Source: Adiantum capillus-veneris (lineage: Eukaryota > Streptophyta > Polypodiopsida > Polypodiales > Pteridaceae). From it: a stretch of DNA of 64,000 bases. Shown one piece after another: positions 1-10,500 of this stretch (position 1 is the first letter of the stretch; each line of letters starts with the position of its first letter). Under the pieces are notes generated by a model. That model saw nothing but the letters and a program-made list of their open reading frames with translations, made no database searches and was not told the origin of the DNA. The stretch lies in the NCBI GenBank assembly GCA_014529385.2, contig CM043944.1, forward strand, positions 47,213,768 to 47,277,767, read 5' to 3'. A program made the translations under genes and the position numbers.

Positions 1-269
1 GGATAACAAGCCAGTAGTTTTCATATATTCCCACTTGATAAGGGCAATAAAGTTCTCTATGGAGCCTGTAGTGTTCGATGGCATAGGAGAAGTGTTCGAA
101 CTTTCCAATGAAAACCATGAGGCAATATACAATAGCATGCCCTTTGAATTGTAAATCAAATCTGATTTTATATCATCTAGTGAAAGATTGAACAAGATGT
201 AATTGGTGTAAACGTACGATGGAATTGACATGTTGGTTTTTGAGAATGCTTCACCACTCCCCCCCCCCC
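1..269. other. Unassigned flank
   Basis: I see no convincing ORF, RNA gene or repeat here. A run of about eleven C residues near 259-269 marks the edge of the palindromic repeat that follows. Confidence 0.4.
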
Positions 270-590
270 AAACATCACCACTAAAAAGTGTTGCAGTTTC
301 AGAAAAACTCAATAAAAATTTACCACTTTTTAGTGGTACTAAAGTGGTTTAGCCCCACTAAAAAGTGTTGCAGCTTCAGAAAAACTCAATAAAAATTTAC
401 CACTTTTTAGTGGTACTAAAGTGGTTTAGCACCACTAAAAAGTGGTTAAGAATGCTTCACCACTCCCCCCAAAAATCACCATTAAATGGTGTTGCAGTTC
501 CAGAAAAACTGTTGCAATAACATAATAAAAATTTAACCACGTTTTAGGGGTTTAGCACCACTAAAAAGTGGTTCTGAGACATTCAGGAGT
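270..590. repeat. Tandem 77-bp palindrome-bearing repeat
   Basis: Two near-identical copies of about 77 bp start near 278 and 355, and a more diverged third part covers about 470-560. Each unit holds CACTAAAAAGTG, TTGCAGTTTCAGAAAAACT-type sequence and CCACTTTTTAGTGG. The last is a near-perfect palindrome that recurs in the introns of the neighbouring minus-strand gene. No coding potential is visible. Confidence 0.75.
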
Positions 591-737
591 GTAGAGACAT
601 GTATAGTGCAGAGACAATAAAGTGCAAGAACTTCTGTATATTACAAAAAGTATATTACAACAATTATCGAGAAACGTCTACATATCCACCAAGAATGTAC
701 AATATATAACGTTTCTGGGACTTCCGGATGTACAATC

Positions 738-1786
738 TCATTCATCTTCATTTATAACAAAGTGCTCAAAGACTAGACTCGAAAGTTCATCTTTGGGATT
801 GCTGATGGGGTTTGCCTTTGTATACTCCAGGGTATTGGGGGTTAGTGCCCATCTGCATAGCCATGGCAACAATGTGCGTGTGAGGTAATCAGGGTCTTGT
901 TCTTCATCAAGAGGATCAAAGGTGGGTGGACATATACAGTTGTCCCAGACATTGCGCAGATTTTTATATCTGGAGTCATCTACCAGCAATGTCCGAGAGG
1001 AGTCGTATTCTGGAAACTTGTTCCAAACATGGTAAAGGGGCTTGAAAGACACAGGTTCACCTGCAAGGTCTCTTGGAGCTCCAGCAATCTCTTCAAAATA
1101 CGACCACTTTTCACATTGCCAGTTTGAGAAGAGATCCCTAAAGTAATAAGTCCTATGTTCCCATATGTCTGACCAACATGTACTGAGGATATGCTCAATG
1201 TTAGCAGCAGTACAAGTGCTCCAAATCATTGCATCTGCTATTTGCCTCAAATCCCAAACAAATTTCTTAGCATCTCTGCGGTAGTAGATCCACAATTCTC
1301 ATCCACTCTTTTTAGTTTAACTCTGTCGGAAGCTGGACGTGGAGGGTGTTTAAGTTGTCCAGTATTTGGATCACGTTTGGTTACATCTCGTTTCACGAAT
1401 AGTCCATCGAGATCAAGGATGATGAGCTTTTTGATCTTGCAGAAATTCGAAACAAGATATCCCCATCCAGGGAAGTTTAGAAAAATCTCCTCAATTTCGG
1501 GGCAAATTGCTGGTTCCTGGTCTTCCTCTACTTTATCTAGTGTTACATCTGCATCCTACTCTGCATCCTGCTTAGCTGCTATGTCTTCAACCTTCTCATC
1601 TGGTTCTTGAACATCTCCAATCCAGCTAAGTTCTGCCATAGACAAGTATCATGCCTTAAAAACCTCAATCAGACTGACATATTAACCTTTTCAAAATACA
1701 CTTGAAAAGTATACCTTCCAGGCTATTGATTTCCATTTCATTAATTTCATGAACTTCTATGGCAACAGTCCACTTGGCAGGAGATA
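738..1786 (-). pseudogene. FCP1/NIF-type HAD phosphatase, broken
   Basis: Two exons are visible on the minus strand: 1786-1715 (acceptor CTCTCCAG, donor GAAG|GTATAC) and 1632-738, joined in phase 1. The product resembles plant FCP1-homology (HAD-superfamily) phosphatases, which remove phosphate from Ser/Thr of proteins such as the RNA polymerase II tail. Motif I is LIILDLDGLFV, with the DxD aspartates near 1407-1415. Motif II is IWST. The late acidic motif is LLVDDSRYKN near 970-985. The C-terminus is acidic and ends in NEDE and TGA. Two lesions are seen. One is an in-frame TAG at 1556-1558. The other is a one-base frameshift near 1296, where the frame carrying RPASDRVKLKRVDEN passes to the frame beginning LWIYYRRDAKKF. 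Intact motifs on both sides suggest recent loss. The true 5' end is not found; it may once have been part of the next gene upstream. The family is well supported; the exact substrate is unknown. Confidence 0.75.
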
Positions 1787-2017
1787 CTGGAGAGAAAAAA
1801 TAAGCTCCACTTGAAGATGCTCATGATGATGTCGGAAAGAAAAATACGAGTACAATAAATAGACAGTCAATGAACAATATGAGTACAATAAATAGACAAT
1901 CATTGAGCAATAAACAACTAGTGAACGAAAAATAAAGCCGTCGTTTCATTATCATCAAAATGAGGGTACAAAGACAAAATTACAAAGAGGCTACAAAGCA
2001 CAAAAGGTTAATAGGGG

Positions 2018-4345
2018 CTATAGAAGTTTCTTGCGGGACTTTGGTTTGGGAGGTTTAAGGTTGGGTGCTTGGAGGTTAGTCTTTTTCCGAGGAGATGAAG
2101 GCTCCTTGGATTTTTTACCTCCTGGAGTAGGCTCTGGAGGCTCGGATGCAACCTTAGCTTTTTTCTTTGGTGTGGCACGCTCTTTAGTGTTGCTCCTCTT
2201 TTTCCTACGCCCCAAAATCTCTGCACAAACCTGTGAAATAAGAAGTTCTAAGTCCTCATCAGACAAGTTCACTGTTGTATCCTTTTCAATTGGCTTCTCA
2301 GATGATTTTTCAGCGTCCTCTACGTCCTTGTTCATTGCAGGTTCTGGCTTCAGAGGCAGCTCGGTCGACTCCTTGGATGCATCACCTTGAGTTCCCACTA
2401 CATTTGCTCTTTTTTTAGCCCTTTTTTCTGCCTTTTGTTGGTCCGGAGTGTCTTCACCTGCTTGTTTCTGGGATGCATTCTTATCCCCGCACCCACCACA
2501 CATGCTATCAATATTGGGCTTGCGTGATGACCCAGCTTGGGAGTGTGCTACATAAAAGACAATGTAATAATACTCAATATTAAGTTCTGTGAACATTCAA
2601 AGAGAAGAATGTTCCACAGAATGTTACCAATTCCATCAACAGGAGATCCAAAGATGCCTTCCATTAGATCTTTCTCTGCAATTACATGGAGAAAAGAAAC
2701 AAAATGGTCAAGAAATGAATCTACAATCAGCTTCATATCATAAGGTATAAAAACATCGATTACCTGTACCAACATGCTCATCCATGTTTGCCTCTCCAGG
2801 TGCCAACAGCTTCAAAGCATCTTTTCAAGGTTCCTCACATCCATGAAATAGACACTGGCCGGCAGACTTACAGGCAGTTACAAAACAAAGTGGGTGATAC
2901 GGATGTTGACACCGGAGCATGTAGACACCGGTAACAACAGTCTGCATGATAGACATCCCACAAGCAACACAATCACCTAACTGCACACAGCTATTGTCCG
3001 ATCCCAAATAAACAGGCGGCCTGACAGGAAGGATAGGCATTCTTGACTTGAACAAATTAATAATCATTTCCACAAATCGAAGATGCCCTGTCGCCACTTC
3101 TACTTCCCATAAGAAAGTGTCATGCTGACCCTGTAAAAAAATAGCACTGCGTACTTTATAAAACAGTATAAGTGTTTGTGCATTACTTTCAAGAGTCTTC
3201 ATCACTTTATGTGGTACCACTTAAGAGTGTTATATAAACACATTTAAGTGGTCTTTTACCATATAAAATGGTCTCTAACCATTTTTTCCTAATTAGAGTT
3301 TAACCACTTTTAAGTAATATCAACTACTACTAGGTGAATCAATCAAGCTTACATACCTGTAACTGTGCTGCCTCTTCACCTAGGTTATCGAGATTGTGCA
3401 CTTCAATATCAAGTCCCATGTCTATAAGAGCCTCCTTTCTGATTTGAATCAAGGTCTCAAGCTTTGCCATTGCTTCCGCGTTTGGTACAAGCCCAGCCTT
3501 ATGCAACTTGAGTTCCTCCATATCCTTGTTCATTCTCTCTACGATCTTGGCGGCACCTCGCATCAAACCAACCTGCTCATCTCTCTTTGTCTTTGATTGA
3601 TCTAAAGCAATTTTTATTACTTCAAGACATTGCTACTTCTCTTTTAACTTTTCAGCAGCATTAGCCTTCATGTTAGAAATAGCTGCTACATCAGCCGTTG
3701 ATGCAGAAAATGTAGTCGAGGAAACATTTGACATTCCAAATGTTCCCATCGAGCCAAAGGCCCGCTTATTTAGAAATTCCTCCTTAGCCTGCCCTGAAAA
3801 TTGATGTCCACCTGAGTACGTCTGCCAGTCAAAGCCTGTGCCAGTACTGTCAGTGTAATTAGGCATATTTTTTGCATTAAATTTCCACTCGCTTCCAAGA
3901 CATGGACCGTTTGTGGACCTCCATTTCTCCAATTTCCTATTTAAAGTTTTCTGTTGGCATAACATTTTGATAACACCTTCAACATACACAGCCCATGCAA
4001 CTAAACCTTCAGAATCTTCAGTGGCCTTGCACTTCTGCCAAGTAAATCCATGTGCAAAATGCACGCCTACCTCGTTGTTTGGGGGAGCTCCCTGATATAC
4101 TTTGTGGTATAGCAGGAGACATTCTTCATACATTTTAGGCCTCAGCCCCTTTAAATGCATCTTCCCCTTTTGGTGGCGCTTGTAAAGACAGACACTAAAC
4201 CACTCCTCATCTGAGAAATCATCATCACATAGGAGCTTCGGATCCTGGCCAACCAAGCATAGCCCATACTCGGTATGAAAATCTTCCTTGGTGAAGCAAA
4301 ATTTTGTTTGAGTGGGTAAGGCCACTCGTGGTACTGTCCACCTCC
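2018..4345 (-). pseudogene. Multi-exon zinc-finger gene, broken by two stops
   Basis: Four exons fit together in phase: 4345-3357 (acceptor TTTTTACAG, donor CAG|GTATGT), 3130-2764 (acceptor TTTTTTACAG, donor CAG|GTAATC), 2675-2628 (acceptor AATTGCAG, donor TTG|GTAAC) and 2547-2018 (acceptor TTATGTAG, stop TAG 2018-2020). The first exon is globular and then coiled-coil-like around 3340-3640. The second carries a Cys/His cluster of RING/PHD type: CVACGMSI, then CQHPYHPLC, then two more Cys. The last is a low-complexity Lys/Pro/Glu-rich tail with KKRSNTKERATPKKKAK, likely nuclear. I do not recognise the protein by name. An in-frame TAG at 3633-3635 and an in-frame TGA at 2825-2827 interrupt otherwise continuous coding. 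It lies just upstream of, and on the same strand as, the phosphatase pseudogene, with 230 bp between, so the two may derive from one longer locus. Confidence 0.65.
3200..3330. repeat. Palindromic CCACTT/AAGTGG motifs in intron
   Basis: The intron between exons 3357 and 3130 contains several copies of the short motif ACCACTTTTAAGT/ACTTAAGTGG, the same family as at 270-590 and 4440-5660. Confidence 0.6.
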
Positions 4346-4439
4346 CTGTAAAAACATATAAGAATGCATGTTAGTATGTAATGAGCCATAATTAAACTTG
4401 TTTTATCAACAATAAGAAGTGGTTGAAATGATTTCTGCA

Positions 4440-5660
4440 TCATTCTCAGTGGTACTGCAAAATTTTTAAGTGGTGGTGTACCACTAAATGGTTCTCAACC
4501 ACTTAAAACTGGTTAGGTAACACTAAAAAGTCCTGCTACACCACTATTTTCTAGTGATACATCTCCTTTTGGAGTTTCTTCACCACTTTAAAGTGGTGCT
4601 CCAGCACATAAAAGTGGACTGAACCACTGTTCAGTTGTGCTACACCGATGTGAATTGTTGTACACAACTTAAAACTGGTGCTACACTCCTAAAAAGTGTT
4701 TCTTCACCAATAGAATGTGGTATCTCCTTGTAAAGCTTCATCACTTAAAAGCACTTAACCACCACTTTTAGCAAAGATGCAGAACTAACGATTATTGCAC
4801 TTTTGTAAAGCATCACTAAAAAGTGGTTCTACAGCACTGAAAGTGGTTGACCATCACGCACCGCCACTTACATGTGATTTGAACCACAAAAAGTGGTGAC
4901 CACCACTTTATTGGTGTTTACCACTTTATACCAAATAACGTTTAGGTTAAGAAGCACCACTTTTCAGTGGTCCTACACACTTTTAAAGTACCGAATAACG
5001 TTCTAGTTAAGGAGCACCACTTTATAGTGATGTTCACCACTTTATAGTGGTCTTCACCACTATAAACACCACTTAAATGTGATTTGAACCACAAAAAGTG
5101 ATGAGCACCACTTTATTGGTGTTTACCACTAGAAAGTGGTGCTTCTTAACTAGAACGTTATTCGGTACCTTAAAAGTATGTAAAACCACTAAAAAGTGGT
5201 GCTTTTTAACCTGAACGTTATTTGGTTTAAAGTAAACACCACTAGAAAGTGGCGCTTCTTAACTAGAACGTTATTCGGTACCTTAAAAGTATGTAAAACC
5301 ACTGAAAAGTGGTGCACCATCGTGATGCTTCGTTTAAAAGTGATGCTTCACCACAAAATAGTTAGGGTTTTCCACTAGAAAGTGATGCACCCATTGTATC
5401 GCCAGTTTTTACTAGAACCTTACCTCTTTTTAGTGATGCCCAGCACTTTAAAGTGGTCCAGTATCACTTTTAAGAGATGGTTCACCATATCAGTATAACT
5501 ATGTAGTGATGCAACCATGGTTTCTGCCCAACTTTAAAGGGTGCTGCAGGTGCACCACTTCAACACAACCTATCAGTGGTGTTGTACCCATAAAAAGTGG
5601 GGTTCACCCACTTGATATTTACTAGTGGTGTGCACACTACTTTTTCCTAATAAAGAAACA
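4440..5660. repeat. Dense array of CCACTnnnnAGTGG palindromes
   Basis: Several dozen degenerate copies of an imperfect palindrome, typically ACCACTAAAAAGTGGT or ACCACTTTTTAGTGGT, fill about 1.2 kb of the presumed first large intron of the minus-strand gene. Some copies sit in longer units. Segments 5136-5226 and 5246-5313 are direct copies (sharing CTAGAACGTTATTCGGTACC), and 4930-5020 is their inverted copy, making a foldback with arms of about 91 bp and a spacer of about 115 bp. No ORF or transposase is present. It could be a cluster of miniature foldback elements or a decayed satellite. Confidence 0.7.
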
Positions 5661-5687
5661 CTTTAATTGAATCCATGGGGGAAATAC

Positions 5688-5928
5688 CTGCATCTAACCT
5701 ACTGAACATTTTGCTTCTTAGGTGTACCCTTGGGGGACTCGGAAGTTCTTTTTGTAGCATGCATGTGCAAAAAATTCAGAAATTTTACAAGACATAAAAC
5801 CAATTTTAGAAATGCATGCATGATGCATCTAACCTGTTTTGATAGGCGACTCCTACGTAGAGCTCTTTCCCTTCCTAGGTGTACCCTTGTCAGAGTCTGA
5901 AGGTCCTTTTGTAGCCTGGTTCTTCATC
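5688..5928 (-). other. Two duplicated candidate short exons
   Basis: On the minus strand 5928-5834 is bounded by TTTTTTCAG|G and CAG|GTTAGA and opens with ATG at 5927-5925. A related segment ends at 5688 with GCAG|GTATTT. In one frame they encode ATKGPSDSDKGTPRK and ATKRTSESPKGTPKK; the resemblance points to exon duplication. That frame reaches TAG in both copies. Another frame is open through both and would join the phase-1 acceptor at 4345. I cannot decide which frame was used, or whether these exons are functional. Confidence 0.4.
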
Positions 5929-6175
5929 CTGAAAAAATCACAAATGCCACATAGATACAAGATCAATAGTTAAATGCATTTATGCTTGAACCTGCATGAT
6001 GCATTCGTATAAGCATGCACACACAATTGATAAAATCTGCATTCATGCTTCAAGCTGCATGATGCATTCTTATAAAGCATTCACAAGGGTGATCAATTAG
6101 ATGTGCACAATGCATATACATTCCAGAAATAAATTCTAAACTTACACATGCATCATTAATAGTTACAATCCATGA

Positions 6176-6291
6176 TTATCTTGCCACCCAACAGAGGGCA
6201 GACCATATCGCCAGGGGTTGAACCTGGGTCCTTACGCACCCACCCATTCACTTTAACCACTAGGCCAAGCCCCCTTTGGTTATCTTGCCAC
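6176..6291 (-). mobile_element. Short tRNA-derived SINE with 12-bp target duplication
   Basis: The body, 6188-6279, reads on the minus strand as a tRNA-like pol III promoter: an A-box-like TGGCCTAGTGGTTAA and a B-box GGTTCAACCCC about 40 bp further on. It is flanked by a perfect direct repeat TTATCTTGCCAC at 6176-6187 and 6280-6291, the hallmark of LINE-assisted insertion. At 92 bp with no poly(A) tail it is unusually short, little more than the tRNA head plus a brief 3' part. It is not a tRNA gene: no cloverleaf acceptor stem pairs. Confidence 0.85.
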
Positions 6292-6447
6292 ACATTCAGA
6301 GACAAGCATACAACGCTTCTACATCTGCATGAAGCATGTTAAAACATGGATCAATGCTACCTGGAAATGCTACCTAGGAAAACCAGCCACATTCAAATTC
6401 AACCAACATTCGAGATAGAATGCTTCAAGCTACATGATGACACATAC

Positions 6448-6716
6448 CTATTGCTGCTGCAGGGGATTTTTACTGAAGTTGATGACCAGCCCAGCAAAAA
6501 GTACTCCTCCTGAATTTGCTTGATGTTGTTGTGATGTTGCTGCTTGTTGCTTCGGCTAGCAGAGAAATGCAAAGGAGGGAGGAAAGAGGGAATCAAAAAC
6601 CTGAATGGCGCTGGCGAGATAGAGAGAGGGGGGAGGAACGAGCGAGACAGAGTGGGAGGGACAAGACTCGAGAGAATATTTGCATTAAGTGCTTGAACGT
6701 ACCTTGAGGTGATCAT
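6448..6716 (-). other. Possible 5' leader exon of the minus-strand gene
   Basis: The minus strand here is pyrimidine-rich (many CTCCC/TCTC tracts) and ends in AATAG|GTATGT at 6448, a good donor that could splice to the acceptor at 5929. An open frame of about 105 codons crosses it but is of low complexity and looks like 5' UTR rather than protein. The assignment rests only on the splice signal and position. Confidence 0.3.
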
Positions 6717-6829
6717 TAATGAGTAAACGCTTTCACTTAGTACACGTCAAATTTTAACCCTTTTTTTCCATAAATTTTGAATTTAATCCCACTGTTTCAA
6801 ACGCCTAAACCACCCATTTTCTCAACCCC

Positions 6830-7080
6830 AAAAACCATATACTATATAGTGGCAAAAGCGGTCCACCTATAAATGCTTTCACCCTCCAATGAGCATTCAA
6901 CAGCCCAATGGCTTGCCTGCTTCCTATTGGCCGAAAGACAAAGGGGTCCAATGAGAGTTTAATTGCATTATTTAATTACCTAAAGCTCTCACAAAAGGGG
7001 GAAAGGGGGACACATGTCACAAGGCTATCACTTATGCTTCTTAAACGCTATTGGCTAAGCTTGGAGAGGTCCAATGGGAA
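6830..7080. promoter_or_regulatory. Cluster of CCAAT/ATTGG boxes
   Basis: At least six CCAAT motifs, in both orientations (for example CTCCAATGAG, CCCAATGG, CCTATTGGCC, GTCCAATGAG, GCTATTGGCT, GTCCAATGGG), lie within about 200 bp, next to TATA-like ACTATATAGTGG near 6840 and CCTATAAATG near 6865. This could be the promoter of the minus-strand gene or the U3 part of element A's LTR. Confidence 0.4.
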
Positions 7081-7108
7081 GCCAGCAAGAGGATTTAGCA
7101 AGAGGGGT

Positions 7109-7147
7109 CGACCGAGAGAGAGAGAGAGAGAGAGGGAGAGAGAGGGC
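7109..7147 (+). repeat. GA microsatellite
   Basis: An interrupted (GA)n tract. A CT-rich tract follows at about 7210-7225. Confidence 0.9.
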
Positions 7148-7149
7148 TG

Positions 7150-7882
7150 ATTTTTCAAAGGCATTATCACACACACAATCACACAACCTCATGTATGAAG
7201 CAAGAAGACTCTCTCTCTCTCCTTCTCAAGCTTTAATGGAAAGCTCATCATCTACTCTAAGCCTGTGAGAAGGGAGGCCTACACCAACAACTCTTGGCTT
7301 TGTGATGCAAATCCAACCAAGATCCAAGCTTCAATGCATGCTCATCTCCTCTAACATGCTAATTACTAAGCTATGTTAAGCTTTTATGAGTGATTATGTG
7401 AGGAGATATACTTCTTTCTCGTAAGACTACTCCTTCCTCTCAATCTACTCTCATACCCCACTAGCTCTCACCATTTTCAAAGGCGTGTGAGGTCTTGGGT
7501 CTGAGACCTTGAGGAAATTGATGTTGTGTTTTATAAGTGTTTGCTTAGTGCTTGAAGCTTCCATCTTCATTGCACTATCTAGTTATTAAAGGAACACAAA
7601 GAATTGTATTGTAAAATGTCTCCCTTGATGGGGAAAACCTATAATACAAAACCTTTTGGAGGGGTGACCGGCTCCATGTAAATCCGGTCCTCAATTGTTG
7701 TCAATAGCTTAATTTCTCTCTCTTTTGAAGTATTGTTCATGCCTATCTAACTAGGTGTTATGCTTTTTGTTGCTCTCTCCATCCAAGCACTCTTGCTATG
7801 CTCATTAGGAATCTATTCTAATGAAATGCTCACTATGTTCATGTTATTTTTCCACAAGTTACTAGGCTATTATATGTTATAT
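7150..7882 (+). mobile_element. Probable 5' LTR end of element A
   Basis: The sequence up to a primer-binding site at 7883 has the base composition of a plant LTR and no ORF. The outer LTR boundary could not be set because no matching 3' LTR remains in the window. Confidence 0.4.
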
Positions 7883-7894
7883 TGGTATTAGAGC
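7883..7894 (+). promoter_or_regulatory. Primer-binding site of element A
   Basis: TGGTATTAGAGC differs by one base from TGGTATCAGAGC, the classic site complementary to the 3' end of initiator Met-tRNA in plant LTR retrotransposons. It precedes the gag region of element A. Confidence 0.7.
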
Positions 7895-8329
7895 ATAAGG
7901 TTTCTCTTGTCTTGCTCAAGAAGGGAGGTTCTCAAGCTAGCTATAAATGGTTGGTATTATTAATTGCAATTGAGTATGTAGAATAGGGATTTTTTAGCCT
8001 TGCGTACGCGTGCCTTTGTGCAGATAACGGGGATCACCGTCGAGAGCTATGTTCTTGATAGTGGAGTTCTTTACGGCTTAACCACTATTGAGCTATTAGA
8101 AGCTTGACAGGAGCCGGTGTTGTTTTGGTGTTGAAAGACCCTCTCTTCTATTCCTTGCAAAATTAATGATATTTGAGCCACGGGTACAGTAGCTTGAGTG
8201 CTTTTCTAAAGGGGTAAAGAGGAGCATCAACTAGGGCTTGAAGTGCCAAAGTACACCTAAAAATTGTTAAAATGGCTACAATAATTAAGAGAGTGAAATT
8301 AACGTTGATAGCTTTGATTTTGCTAATGA

Positions 8330-9760
8330 GCAGGCTACTAATGATGCCCCTATGCTTGTTAACTACCTTGTTTTGAGGCTTCAACAAGCCATGGGCAATC
8401 CATCCCTCCAAAGTGAAGTGCAACGGCAGCTTCGTGCTCATGGGATTCTCCAAGCTCCCTTCCATGATGAGAGAGTACCTAGGAAGCCTCCTTGTGATAC
8501 TTCCAAAAGAGGCCTCTCTCTGATTTAGGAAGAAGAAGAGGATCCATACGAAGGGCTCAAAAATTTACTTTTTGATGACGCATCTCCTTCCCAAAGGAGA
8601 ACCCAAGAGCCCCCAGCAAAAGAACGAGAAAGAAGTGAGTCTCCTGCCACCTCAACGGAAATGGCTCCACGAAGATGGCGGTCAAAACGCTCTCCATCAC
8701 CTCCTAAACAGAGAAGACCATCGCACACTTCTCCACACCATAATTCAAAGAGGGATGATAGAAAACAAGAGAAGAAAAAGGCGAGAAATAGGTCACCCTC
8801 TTCTCCATCTTCTTCCTCTTATGAAGAAAGTGATGGTGCAGACAAAGAGGACCACGTCAAGAAAAAGGCGAGAAAGAGGTCACCCTCTTCTCCATCTTCC
8901 TCAAATTCTTCATCTTTTGAAGAAGTGATGGTGCAACTTTTTAACCATAAAAAAGAAGAGGCCATAGGAAATCCTATGCCGCGTCCAAGCTCAAGAAGCT
9001 CAAAGAGGGAGGAAAGAGCATCTCTTTCCTTACCTATGATGGCACCTTTGGTGCTACGGACAAAGTCTTGGATTTCATCCAACAATTCGATGCGGTGTTT
9101 GGAGATCAAGGCTTCATAGAGTCCTCTAAGCTACGCCATGTAGCTATACACTTTCAAAAGTCCGCCAGGCAATGATGGTCTAGCCTACGGTCAAACGGTG
9201 AAGCTCCAGGAACATGGAAATCTTTAAGAGCTTCCATCATCAAGCAGTTTTTGGCCACCGATGCCAAAGACAAAGTACTCACCAAATGGTGAAGCTTGAA
9301 GCTCTCTCCCTAGAATCCATTCACAAATATGTAGACAATTTTTGGGACTTACATCTCAAAGCCACTGTCTTCCAAAAAGATGGATTTTGGAGAGCAAAAA
9401 ATACAATTTTGTGCGGGCTTAAGTGAAGAAATGGCAGAGTATGTTAACTCCCAAAGGCCACGCACCATATCTGCGGTTGTACACCATACCATGGTGGCTT
9501 CTCAAATCAATTTCCAAACAGGGGCTAAGAGAAATACTTAGCCCACGGAAAACAAGGGTTCTAATGAGCCTAAGGGGAAGGACAATGTCCAAAAGTTTCT
9601 TAAGGGCAATTCCAATAACAACAAAGATAAGGAGTAGGGAGTTTACAAAGGCAAAAACAAACTCTCTCCTGAAGAGCTTGAGCGTTATCGCAAGGATAAC
9701 CGTTGTTTCAAATGCGGCGAGCAAGGGCATGTGTACCGTGCTTGCCACCAAAAGAACACC
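8330..9760 (+). pseudogene. Element A gag with SR-rich repeat and zinc knuckle
   Basis: The gag begins around 8330 (NDAPMLVNYLVLRLQQAM). It has a basic Ser/Arg-rich stretch at about 8660-8930, in which a 29-codon block (KKKARNRSPSSPSSS / KKKARKRSPSSPSSS) is repeated. It continues through the gag core (FIQQFDAVFGDQGF, IHKYVDNFWDLHLKA) to a CCHC knuckle CFKCGEQGHVYRAC at about 9708-9750. Gag packages the RNA in cytoplasmic particles. Stops and frame changes occur near 8523, 9175, 9290 and 9420. Confidence 0.75.
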
Positions 9761-10500
9761 CACCATGAGCCTCCTAGAGCTACCTTGGTCGAAATCAAAG
9801 AAGAGGAAGCTCACCACAAACGTTCTCCTCTATGCCATGCTTGGGGAAAGGTAAGACAACATGATGCTTTTATTCTCTTTGACCCTGGTTCTACTCACAA
9901 TTTCATATCCACAGAGTTGGCCACCAAGCTAGGCATCCAACCTGCAGATGGTCCTTTCAAGGGGCAAGAAGCTTCAATCACTCCTTAATTGGGAAATTGA
10001 GACTCCATGTCCAAAGCTATGTGGACAAAGAGGACTTCTTTATCTCTCCTCTCAAGCATGAGGATGTAATCCTAGGGACACCATGGTTTGATTGCATGGC
10101 TGCCAATGTTAAATTCCTTGAAAGAAAAATCTACTTTAAGTACAGGGAAAAAGATATGTACATAGATGCTAAGGAGTTGGGAAACACCATACGCATTGTA
10201 CATACACAAGCTTTCAATAAGTCAATAAAGAGCTCAATTTCTGTGTACATGATTTTTGTTAAAGATTCTCAAAATGAACCTAATGCTTTAGCAAAAGAAA
10301 ATATAAACAATCACAAGGAATTAGAGTTATCCAATTTTCTCAAGGGATTTCAAGATGTCTTTATTGACGACATCCCTTGTGAACTACCTCCTAAACGAGT
10401 CAATGATGACCATGCAATTGAACTTCTTCCAGGAAGTTCACCACCTAATAAACCTCCTTATAGAGTTTCTCAAGCAACAAGAGGAGATTATGCGGCAAGT
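9731..10500 (+). pseudogene. Element A aspartic protease
   Basis: FDPGSTHNFIS near 9880 matches the D(S/T)G active site of retropepsins, with Asp kept and the second residue changed to Pro. DVILGTPWF near 10065 is the conserved flap-side block. A frame change at 9988/9997 splits the domain. The RT linker, CELPPKRVNDDHAIELLPG, ends the segment near 10440. Confidence 0.75.

Noticed and set aside
6188-6279. A functional tRNA gene on the minus strand
   Set aside because: A and B boxes are present, but the ends do not pair as an acceptor stem, and the flanking 12-bp direct repeats show a SINE insertion.
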